Program-made: the position numbers and the translations under genes | Assembly: GCA_034231615.1 (NCBI GenBank) | Contig: CM067318.1 | Location: forward strand, 39,125,269 to 39,189,268 | Length of the DNA: 64,000 nucleotides | DNA from: Meghimatium bilineatum | Taxonomy: Eukaryota; Mollusca; Gastropoda; Stylommatophora; Philomycidae | Direction of reading: 5' to 3' | Notes under the pieces: model-generated | What the model saw: only the letters and a program-made list of their open reading frames with translations | What the model was told of the DNA's origin: nothing | The model's database searches: none | In this document: in pieces, positions 54,975 to 64,000 of the stretch | How the letters are laid out: every line of letters begins with the position of its first letter | Numbering within the stretch: the first letter of the stretch is position 1

Positions 54975-55318
54975 ATCGACTTGTTTTAGTAACACTAATA
55001 GATGTGTGTCTTGTAACCTCATATACGCCATCATCTGCAACCATCATTTGCACCATGGCGTACATAAGTGAAACTGTCAGGAGGCTGGCTGACCGATTCT
55101 GCGAACACATACATGGCATAAAATATCAATCGGGTTATCCTGTCGACGCCCACTTCAATGGTATAGGCCATTGGGGCGCTCATAATTTTCAGGTGACGGC
55201 CATGACGTCCTGCTTCTCAGACGACCGGATACGTCTCGCGCTTGAGAGCCACTATATATATGAATTTGGCACACTAAAACCTTTAAGGATCAATGAGCGC
55301 CTGACATATGAATAATAG
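54975..55318 (+). CDS. GIY-YIG endonuclease domain of a Penelope-like element (3' part)
   Basis: A 115-residue open frame matches the endonuclease that closes Penelope-like polyproteins: IICTMAYISETVRRLADRFC then EHIHGI, a middle PVDAHFNGIGHWGAHNFQV, and the end LESHYIYEFGTLKPLRINER. In the family the first block normally reads 'YVGET.R.L..R..EH', so the glycine of YIG is serine here. The reverse transcriptase expected upstream is missing, replaced by pyrimidine-rich DNA. The stop (taa) is followed by a short (GA)n run. The element is 5'-truncated and probably dead. Family assignment is confident from the motif order; the published clade is not determinable here. Confidence 0.82.
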
Positions 55319-55489
55319 AGAGAGAGAGAGAACCGTATTTCTCATTGATCAAAATAAAAAATATGAATGTTAGAGTATGTATCACGTGACTTTATTTGCA
55401 GAAACCTGTTCTACTATTCAGTTTGGATCAAAGGGCATGAGCTCATGAACCGCTGGATCAGCAACCAACCAACCAACCATTCAGTCAGG
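55319..55489. other. Unassigned sequence
   Basis: Short (GA)n run, then no recognised feature. Confidence 0.5.
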
Positions 55490-55735
55490 TGTCTTTCATT
55501 ATATGTGCCCCTGTTTTACCATGTAGTCATGTGTCTTCCACTCTATATGCACCTGTCTGTTTTACCTTTCAGTCAGGTGACTTCCATTCTATGTGCACTT
55601 GTTTAACCATTCTGTGAGATGTCTTATATTCTATGTGCACCTGTTTTACCATATAGTCAGGTGTCTTCCACTCTATGTGCACCTGTCTGTTTTACCTTTC
55701 AGTCAGGTGACTTTCATTCTTTGGGCATGACCTAA
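55490..55735. repeat. ~48-bp degenerate tandem repeat
   Basis: Five copies of cagtcaggtgtcttccattc plus tatgtgcacctgttttacca. Confidence 0.9.
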
Positions 55736-55744
55736 GTATCTCCT

Positions 55745-55930
55745 TCTTTGAGCTCGTTCTCAAACTCTTGCAGATTACCAGGATGTAGTAAGGTTTACGG
55801 CGTGTATTGGTTTACAACTTGGCTGCGATTACCTGCGTTTTTCGGCCGGACACATCCGAATACAGAATGTCTTTTGTGTCACTTTTACACTCTATATGAC
55901 TGGACAGCCAACTCCACGTTCGACATCTCC
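55745..55930 (-). mobile_element. SINE-B fragment
   Basis: Minus strand: gttctcaaactcttgcagat, taccaggatgtagtaagg, ggtttacaacttggctgcga, ggccggacacatccgaatac, ggacagccaactccac. Confidence 0.8.
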
Positions 55931-55944
55931 CCATGCGCTTCATA

Positions 55945-56385
55945 AGAAGTTCTTGGCAGACAGTGCGTTAATGGCAGACAGTGCGTTCACGACAGCCAAT
56001 ACGTTCATGGCAGACAGTGCGTTAATGGCAGACAGTGCGTTCATGGCAGACAGTGCGTTCATGGCAGACAGTGCGTTCATGGCAGACAGTGCGTTCATGG
56101 AAAACAGTGCGTTCATGGCAGACAGTGCGTTCATGGCAGACAGTGTGTTCACGGCAGACAGTGCGTTCATGGCAGACAGTGCGTTTATGGCAGACAGTGT
56201 GTTCATTGCAGTCAGTGCGTTTATGGCAGACACTGCGTTAATGGCAGACAGTGTGTTCATGGAGGACAGTGCGTTCATGGCAGACATTGCGTTCATGGCA
56301 GACAGTGCGTTCATGGCAGGCAGTGTATTCATGGCAGACAGTGCGTTCTTGGCAGGCAATGCGTTCTTGGCGACAGTGCGTAGAC
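55945..56385. repeat. 18-bp tandem array
   Basis: About 24 copies of ggcagacagtgcgttcat. The period gives 6-residue repeats (MADSAF on the plus strand) in several frames. Confidence 0.96.
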
Positions 56386-56424
56386 ACATTTCCATTAAGG
56401 AAGAGATTTTACCCGCAATTTAGC

Positions 56425-56695
56425 TTCTTCTCGTTTCGGTCGTCTGGAACGTGCTTTTATCTGAAGTGTTGTTTCCTCAATAAACTTGACTCCTGGAACA
56501 TGCTTATATATCAAGTTGTTTCTTCTATAAGCTTGACTTCATGTACATCTTATATTTGAAGTGTTGTTTCCTCGTAAATTTGACTCCAGGAACATGCTTA
56601 TATCTGAAGTGTTGTTTCTTCTATAAACGTGACTCCAGGAACATGCTTATATCTGAAGTTTTGTTTCTCCTATAAACTTGACTGTTTTGTTACTC
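56425..56695. repeat. ~49-bp tandem array
   Basis: Five to six copies of cttgactccaggaacatgct, tatatctgaagtgttgtttc, ctctataaa. Confidence 0.93.
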
Positions 56696-57044
56696 AAGCA
56701 GAGGAACGTGACTTCTTCTTTCACTGTTGTTTCTCTGAGCCAGTTTATTTGCCTCAGTATTTCATATTCTGGACATTCTTGAAGAACATTTTCTTAATAT
56801 CTGAGGTACCTGGCCACATGTACAAACGGTCGTGTTACCACTCTTGAACTTTATATACGTGTTGTGTCGGTGTCGGTTGTGTTCTTTTCTGAGGATCAGA
56901 ATGACAACGTGTTCTGTATTGTTCATAATTTGGTACCCATCTTGTGTTGGATTTTGCTATCTAATTTTAGCTAAATATCTAGTAACTGAAAGGCATGTGC
57001 TGATTTGGTAAAAGATGGGGGGGGGGGGAATTGAAAAATCCACC
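56696..57044. other. Unassigned sequence
   Basis: Ends with a G run at about 57017; no gene. Confidence 0.5.
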
Positions 57045-57165
57045 TGTCATTTGTGTATCTTTGTCATATGTGTAACTTTGTCATGTGTGTAACCTTGTCA
57101 TGTGTGTAGCTTTGTCATGTGCGTAACTTTGTTATGTGTGTAACTTTGTCATGTATGTAGCGATA
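57045..57165. repeat. ~17-bp tandem repeat
   Basis: Seven copies of gtgtaactttgtcatgt. Confidence 0.93.
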
Positions 57166-57240
57166 ATAAAGGTGGTGGTGGTGCTAATGATAAAGATGAT
57201 AGTGGTGATGCAGATGATGATGATGGTGGCCACGGAAGTG
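57166..57240. repeat. (GGT/GAT)n triplet tract
   Basis: ggtggtggtggtgctaatga then gatgatgatgatggtgg. Confidence 0.88.
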
Positions 57241-57474
57241 ATTGTAGTGAATGGTGGATGGTGACTGTGGATTATGATAAGGGATGAGATAACTGTTTTG
57301 CTTAAAATGGTTGTAGGGTGAAATGTCATTAACTATTGAGGTCTTTACGTCGGAGAGACTTTGGCTTCTTACAATCTCGAGGCAGGCAGGAGAAACAACG
57401 TTTGAGTTAAGTCTCTTCATAGGTGCTCATAAGGCTTCCTCATTTCGAAGATAATTGTGTAGTAGCTATCCCAC

Positions 57475-59265
57475 ACCCCACTACATCGAAAATCTAACAA
57501 CTAAAGCGGAAAACGCATCAAAAATAGGCGACAGCAGAACACTATTTAGTATCATAAAACAATTAGGTAACAACCCACCAAGAACAAACATTCCTGTAAA
57601 AGATAAACACGGCAAAACACTGATCTCAAAAGAAGAACAAAACTTAAGGTGGGCTGAACACTTTAACGAACTTTTGATCAGGCAAATAATCACAAACATC
57701 CCCACCACAACGGAGGATAATAAAATGCCACCATTAAATACATCATGTGAGAATATAACACTTGAGGAGATCAAATCAACTATAAAAATGTTGAAAAACC
57801 ATAAAGCCACTGGAGATGACGACATTTCAGGAGAAATGTTAAAAAGAGCTGACGATACTTCCCTAAACCATCTATTATCTCTATTTAACCAAATATGGCA
57901 GAGTGAATCACCACCACAACAATGGAAAAATGGGATAATTGTTAAATTACCAAAGAAAGGAGATCTGCCTGACTGCAACAATTGGTGAGGTATCACACTA
58001 CTATCCATCCCTGGTAAAGTCTTTCTCAGTATGTTGCTACAAAGACTAAGAAATTCCATTGATGATGCTCTCAGAGAAGAACAGCGGGCTTCAGACCTAA
58101 CCGCTCAACAATAGATCACATTTACACTTTAAGAACAATAATAGAAGAATCCACAGGAAGACAATCAAAACTCATGATCAATTTTGTAGATTTCGAGAAG
58201 GCTTTCGATAGTCTTCACAGACCATCTCCTGAAAAATTCTTACGCTTTACGGCATCCCGACGAAATACATCAATATCGTAAAAGCGTTTTACTCCGATAC
58301 GGCTTGCTGTGTAAGAATAGAAAGTGGCTTTTCCAGCTGTTCCCAGTAACAACAGGAGTAAAACAAGGATGTGTTTGTCCCCAGTACTGTTTTGCATCGC
58401 GATTGACTGGGTGATGAGGAAATGTACAGACCAAAAACAAATAGGAATAAAATGGGTAAACAACAAAACCAAGGAAAGATCTAACCTTCGCAGATGATAT
58501 TGCTCTACTGAGTTCAACACACCAAGATCTCCAAGAAAAAACAGAAAGACTCACATTTTTTGCACAACAGACATGCCTTCAAATAAGCACAAATAAAACG
58601 AAAATCATGAACTATACCGGCCTGACAGAATCAATTAAACTAGATGATAATATACTAGACAACGTTTCAAATTTCGTATATTTTTGAAGCAAGATAACAG
58701 CAGACGGGGATAGCAACTCAGAAATCAAGTCTCGAATCGCTCTCGCCTCCAACGCCTTTAACAAACTCTCAAACATCTGGAGATCGAAGATCGCAAGTAA
58801 ACACATCAAACTGCGACTATTCAATGCACGTGTGATTCCATCATTGACATATGGATGTAAAAGTTGGAAATCTACCAAAATAATGGATAAGAAGTTAGTT
58901 GCCTTCGAGAATAGATGCCTCAGAAAAATCACAAATACTAATTAGAAAGACTTCAAATCAAACGACATAAACAAGAATATGTAACGAACATTATCAGAAA
59001 ACGCCGCTGGACATACATCAGCCACATACTTAGAATGAAGGAAGACAAAATCTCACGACAAGCCTTCATGTGGACACCAGGCGGTAAAAAGAACCCAGGG
59101 AAGACCAAAAACAACGCTCAGAAGAACATTTATGAATGAATTATAATCAACAGTCATAAATGCACAAGACCTGCAATCCCTAGCAACTGACCGACAGGCA
59201 TGGAGAACTATGACATCAGCCCTATGTGCCAAACTTGGCAAAAGAAGAACTGACTGACTGATATC
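57475..59265 (+). pseudogene. RTE/CR1-like LINE reverse transcriptase, degraded
   Basis: From about 57480: a connector (GDSRTLFSIIKQLGNNPPR, LRWAEHFNELL), fingers (HKATGDDDISGEMLKRAD, WKNGIIVKLPKKGDLPD, then a stop within CNNW*GITLLSIPGKVF at 57986), FRPNRSTIDHIYTLRTIIEE, palm A FVDFEKAFDS (about 58185), a frameshifted GVKQGC block (about 58350), palm C TFADDIALLSS (about 58490), then ISTNKTKIMNYTG, LRLFNARVIPSLTYGCKSWK, NRCLRKITN and DRQAWRTMTSALCAKLGKRR. It ends ctgactgactga, a simple tail. The catalytic D and DD residues are still present, but at least five stops and three shifts inactivate it. The endonuclease is absent (5' truncation). Confidence 0.92.
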
Positions 59266-59504
59266 ACACACCAAATCTCCTTAATCATCTCATATGACAT
59301 ACATTGCAGATGTAACTGTTACTATCCTTTCCTTCTATTTTGGTACTCTCCAACAGAAAGTTGGAATCGATGTCAGTGGTTCTCATTCTGTTTTTGTCTT
59401 TATGACCATCGAGAAAAATGTTCTATGTTACCTCGATGGATCTTAACAAGGGGTCATAGATTTGATTTTGGGTTATGCTCAGAAATCCATTTCTTTATCT
59501 ACTG
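59266..59504. other. Unassigned sequence
   Basis: No feature seen. Confidence 0.5.
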
Positions 59505-59573
<69 letters not shown>

Positions 59574-59590
59574 TATATATATATATGTCA
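59505..59590. repeat. (AT)n microsatellite
   Basis: About 65 bp of pure AT, a gagt interruption, then more AT. Confidence 0.97.
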
Positions 59591-60233
59591 TGTAAGTTGT
59601 GACATTTATACCCTCATGTAAGTTGTGACATTCATACCCTCCTGTATTTTATGACATTCATACCATCTTGTACGTTGTGACATTCATACCATCTTGTACG
59701 TTGTGACATTCATACGATCTTGTACGTTGTGACATTCATACCATCTTGTACGTTGTGACATTCATACCATCTTGTACGTTGTGACATTCATACCCTCATG
59801 TACGTTGTGACATTCATACCCTTATGTACGATGTGACATTCATACCCTCATGTATGTTGTGACACTCATACCCTCATGTACGTTGTGACATTCATACCCT
59901 CATGTACGTTGTGACATTCATACCCTCATGTTAGTTGTGACATTCATACCCTCATGTAGGTTGTGACATTCATACCCTCATGTATGTTGTGACACTCATC
60001 CCTCATGTACGATGTGACATTCATACCATCATGTACAATGTGACATTCATACTATCATGTACGATGTGACATTCATACCCTCATGTACTATGTGACATTC
60101 ATACCCTCATGTACGATGTGACCTTCATACTATCATGTACGATGTGACATTCATACCCTCATGTACGATGTGACATTCATAGCCTCATGTACGATGTGAC
60201 ATTCATACCCTTATGTACGATGTGACATTCATA
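59588..60233. repeat. 26-bp tandem array
   Basis: About 25 copies of tacgttgtgacattcatacc plus ctcatg; the right half has tacgatgtgac. It ends exactly at the 3' tail of the next LINE. Confidence 0.96.
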
Positions 60234-60236
60234 CTT

Positions 60237-63200
60237 CTTCTTCTTCTGCGTTCAGCATGTGGTCATGCTATACCATCAGACCTGTCATCAAGACGAAGTC
60301 CGCTGTCTTCTCCAGGTCAGAGCGGCTGCCCCTTAGCTTTTGCCTCAAGTCTGTATCCTCTGGCCAGGTATGCTTTCTTTGCTCTTTGTATGCTGGGCAG
60401 TCCTGCAGTATGTGTTCTGGAGTCTGGGTTTCGGATCCACATGGACATTCATCTGTGTATGAGATCCTTAATCGATAAAGGTGACCCAACAGTCTGCAGT
60501 GGCCTGTTCTAAGGCGAAATATTGTGGTCTGTTGATATCTTTGGAGGAGATGTATTGCATCATGTTCGTATTCCCCTTCCATTTCTTTCTTCCACTTTGC
60601 TGTATAGGTGTTGCGGATTATTGTTTTTACTTCTCCGTAAGACAGAGGGTGTCTGTGTTGCTCCATTTCACTTCCTGCCTTTGACAGAGCATCCGCTTTC
60701 TAATTTCCCATGATTCCACAGTGTGATGGTATCCACTGAAGGGAATAGCTGTTGATTTTTGGATCTGTCTTAGCTCATGTCTGATGTTGTACCGAAGGCT
60801 TTCGTTTCTGTTGCTCTGGATTGATTCCAGTAGGGATCTGCAATCTGTGAATATGGCTATATTCTTTGGTCTTGGCAGTCCTGGTTCAGTGAAGGCTTTC
60901 AGTGCTTGATGGAGTGCAACAGCTTCTGCTCTAAAATTAGAGGAGTATTTCCCGGTTGGAAAAGCTTTTGATATTGTCTTCCCATCTTGGAGTCTTATAA
61001 AAATTCCACCTCCTACATTCCTTACTGCTCCTTCTTCCGATCCATCTGTGTAGACATGTGTCCATTCCTTGGGATTGTATTTTATTTCTATCATCTCCAG
61101 TGTCAATGCTTTTAGTTGAGGTGGAGTTTGGTATTCCTTTTTAATTATTCCAGGAACCTGTGTTATTATGGAGACTTTCTGGAGACTATTGCCTGGCTTT
61201 TCAAAGTCCGTTAGTGTTTCAGTTTCATTTGGGAGGTTTGTGAGGATTTCTTTATGTTGTTCATGGATATCTTTAGAGATGTGACAGAAGCTGGTTCTCT
61301 TCAACCTGCTTGTGATTCATCTAGAAATTTGCGTATACATCGGATGGTTTGGCATGCGCTTAATTTTTTCCCTTTGAACAAGCACTCTTTCTTCTCTTCT
61401 GTCATCCAGTGGGCGGATGTTTGCATGTTTTTCCATTGCATGGATTGGAGTGGTTTTCATCCCTCCAGAGATAAGTCGAAGTCCTGTATTTTGTACTTTA
61501 GAAAAGCGATCAGTATTTGTTTTTGATGCTGATGCCCAGGCTGTCATTCCATATTCTACTACAGGTCTGAATGTACCCATGTAGACTTTTCGGAGAATAT
61601 TTCCATTTGCTCCCCAGCTTGTTCCTGCAAGTTTCTTCATCAAGGATAGCCTCCTGGTTGCTTTTTGCTCGGTGGTTATTAGGTGTGGTTTCCAGGTGAG
61701 TCGCTTGTCTAGTGTGACCCCTAGATATGTAGGGTTCTCCACATGTGCTAGCTCACTTCAATTTATTTTAAGATCTGCTTTATCTTGGTGGTTTGAAAGT
61801 GAGAAGATGGTTGTCACCATTTTGAAGAGGTTGATCTGGACTCCCCAGTCAGATGCCCATTCACTTAAGGTGTCAAGTGCTGTCTGAATTCTGTTTTTTG
61901 CAGTGGATAGGTTTCCTGCCGCACTCCAGGCATCAAAGTCATCTGCATGAAGAGCCTTTGAAATATGATGTGACAGTTACTCTCCCATATCATTGAGGAA
62001 TACTAGGAAGAGGGTAGGAGAGATCACTCCTCCTTGAGGTACTCCTTGTTGCAGAGTAACACGTTTGCTTAGTTTACCACCTACTTGCAGTGCGGTAGCA
62101 GAGGAAATCTTTTATCCAGCTAAACATTCTGCCTTCAATTTTGTTTTTGAGAAGCTTGAAGAGGACTCCCTCTTTCCACACCTTATCGAAGGCCTTACTT
62201 AAGTCCTTAAAAGTAGCCAGCACTTTTTCCTTCTTTTGGAAAGCATTTTCGATTTCCAGTGCTAGGTATGTAAGCTGGTCTTCAGTGCTTCGATTTTTCC
62301 TATAGGCTGACTGTGTCTGGTGAGCTTTTGGTTTTCTTCTAGGTATTTTATCAGTCTAGAGTTGACCATTCTCTCCATTGTTTTCCCTATGCAACTCAAG
62401 AGGCTGACTGGTCGGTAGCTTGACTTGCTTGTTTTTCCTTTTTGTTTTTTCCCAATTAGGATGATGACAGCTTCATGCCATAAGTCTGGATTTTTATCAG
62501 TTTTCCATGATTGGTTGAAGATGGTAAGGAGCTTGTTTCTGCTGATTGGCCCTAGGTTCCTGATCATATCATTGGTTATGATGTCTTTTCCTGGGGCCTT
62601 TTTGGTTTTTAGTTTTCCTATGGCACCATTTAGTTCTGCGATGGTGAAGGCTGTCTTCATGCAGGGCTCTGGATTTTGATTCTTCAGTTTTCTTGTAATT
62701 TCTTTTTTGACTTCTTTGATACATGTATAAGAGAGTGTTGTTGTGCTTTCTTCCTTGTAGAAGTCAGCTAAAATGTTTGCTGCCATTTTCCCTGTGTGGA
62801 ATTTTCCCTCTTCTTCGATGACAGTCTTGTAGTGTGAATTCTTTGTTTTTTCATTTAGAGTTCTTGTAAGATTCCATAGTTTACTTGTGTCTTTTGTCAT
62901 GTTTAGACTGCTGGTCTTTTCATGCCAGCTCTTTTGTATCTCTGTTCTTTTCTGCTCATTGAACGTGTGTTTGATTTCATTGTGTTTCTTTGTGTTTTCT
63001 GCTGTAGGGTTTTGCTCCATTTTATGTCTTGCATCATTCAGCTCGTTATGCAATTTTTCTAGAGTCTCACTCCAATAAGACTTGTATTCTCTTCGTCTGC
63101 CCCTTGGGATTGCCTTCTGTGCAGATTGTAGTATCACTTTGTTTATTTGTGAGATGTTGTGGTTTATGTTGTTAGTGAGGGTGATATTCTGGCAAAGCTG

Positions 63201-64000
63201 GTCTGTTTGTTCACTGAAGAGGGTCCAATTTGCTTTTTTGAAGTTCCAGCTTGGAGACATGCTGTGATGTCCTGTTCTTCCTGACTTGGCGATTTGCAGG
63301 ATGACTGGTACATGGTCACTTCCTCCCAGTTGACATTCTACTGTTCTTGTAATGTGTCTATCTATGTCATCTGTTGCCATGGCAAGGTCTGGTGAGCTAG
63401 TTTTTTTCCAGACTCTGGAGTAGAATGTTGGTGTATCATCTGGCTGGTTTATTAGAATTAGTTTATTTTCCATCATCCAGTCTTCAATCTCTCCACCCCT
63501 TTGATCCATATCCTCGTAGCCCCAGCTTGGTGAATGGCCATTGAAGTCACCTACTATTAGGTGACTCGATTCCTCTATCTTTAGTTTACAAAGTTCCATT
63601 TTGGTGGCAGGAGGGCTGTAGCAGTTTGTTATTGATATTTCTCCACCAGGTAGCAACAATTTTACTGTTATAACTCGTATGTTCCAGTTCTCCTTCTCCG
63701 AATCTTTTAACTTCTGCTGCTGGTATTGATGTTTTTACTAACGTCAGTATACCTCCCTTGACTCTTTTGAGTCGATCTTGGCGGAAGGACTCATAACCTC
63801 GAACAAAGAATCTCTGTGTATCCTTTAGGTGCGTCTCTTGAATGCATATTATGTCAATCTGGTTTTTCCACAGAATTCCTGTAGCTCAGGCTTTTTGTTT
63901 CGCACTCCTTCTGCATTCCACTGAGCAACTCTGAGGTATTTGGTTTGGTTTGGTTTGGTCAGTAGCACTACTCTGCTTTCCCCTGACCTCCAGGTTAGCA
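60237..64000 (-). pseudogene. I-superfamily LINE: endonuclease, reverse transcriptase, RNase H (nearly complete, few lesions)
   Basis: Read on the minus strand. 63935-63300: APE-type endonuclease (VAQWNAEGVRNKKPELQEF, a frameshift, CIQETHLKD, then IVGDFNGHSPSWGYEDM and LGGSDHVPVIL). 62540-61750: reverse transcriptase (KKAPGKDIITNDMI, SYRPVSLLSCIGKTMERMV, a frameshift near 62325, LSKAFDKVWKEG, LQQGVPQGGVISPTLF, catalytic HADD near 61943, NPTYLGVTLDKRLTWKPHL). 61060-60690: RNase H (HVYTDGSEEGA, FRAEAVALHQALKAF, IFTDCRSLLESI, a frameshift, WIPSHCGIMGN with a stop where Glu is expected). 60666-60268: C-terminal module with CPCGSETQTPEHILQDC. The stop is followed by a 3' untranslated stretch of only ~20 bp ending gaacgcagaagaagaagaag. 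The presence of RNase H points to the I superfamily. The 5' end and ORF1 lie beyond the window. Few lesions imply a young copy. Confidence 0.92.
63938..63962. repeat. (ACCAA)n microsatellite at the LINE endonuclease start
   Basis: Plus strand shows four to five ttggt units (tttggtttggtttggtttgg), just upstream of the first recognisable endonuclease residues on the minus strand. Confidence 0.8.

Noticed and set aside
55896-56423. MADSAF-repeat 175-residue frame
   Set aside because: 18-bp array; multiple frames on both strands are open, and the frame begins in SINE-B remnant sequence.

Overview
The window is eukaryotic nuclear DNA, most likely from an invertebrate animal and probably a mollusc. 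The reasons are a GT-AG spliced receptor gene fragment, several clades of non-LTR retrotransposon (LINE), a Penelope-like element, a hAT-type MITE, dispersed SINEs with a (GAA)n tail, and extreme minisatellite density. Mollusc origin is inference. There are no bacterial operons and no viral genes. Only one host gene is visible: the 3' part of a seven-transmembrane receptor (exons 674-883 and 4473-5018, + strand), whose 3.6-kb intron is packed with repeats. Everything else is transposon debris and tandem arrays.

Layout. 0-7 kb: 31-bp array, receptor exons, two LINE fragments and a hAT MITE in the intron, then a 21-bp array. 8-19 kb: SINEs, a 43-bp array derived from an unnamed dispersed element (element X), LINE remnants, and a 38-bp array grown inside a SINE. 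19-30 kb: mostly satellites (42, 33, 59, 25 and 33 bp), GT and AT microsatellites. 30-35 kb: several LINE 3' regions, one carrying a full-length SINE with a 13-bp target-site duplication. 35-45 kb: 47-bp array, a tRNA-derived SINE, a 27-bp array of about 1.8 kb split by element X, and a 20-bp array with higher-order repeats. 46-52 kb: a LINE tail, 15-bp and 50-bp arrays, SINEs. 53-64 kb: LINE 3' ends, a Penelope-like GIY-YIG endonuclease, a degraded LINE reverse transcriptase (57.5-59.3 kb) and a nearly complete LINE with endonuclease, reverse transcriptase and RNase H (60.2-64 kb, minus strand, running off the window).

Names used here. SINE-B is the 281-bp family defined by the copy at 32400-32680. 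SINE-A shares its 3' half but has a different middle. SINE-C shares only the central block. Element X is the roughly 1.07-kb sequence at 40996-42067. R1 is a dispersed repeat seen at 1035-1440 and 31955-32135. No published names are claimed for these.

The parts connect in two ways. First, SINE-A and SINE-B end in the same short sequence, gaacgcagaagaagaag, as the LINE at 60.2-64 kb, so that LINE family is the probable source of their retrotransposition machinery. Second, many tandem arrays are not independent satellites: they are short pieces of a transposon amplified in place inside one copy (SINE-A at 17.6 kb, SINE-B at 42.7 kb, a LINE endonuclease at 31.4 kb, a LINE reverse-transcriptase region at 18.7 kb, element X at 11.3 kb, R1 at 1.3 kb). 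By hand count roughly a third of the window is tandem repeat. Most long open frames are by-products of arrays whose period is a multiple of three.
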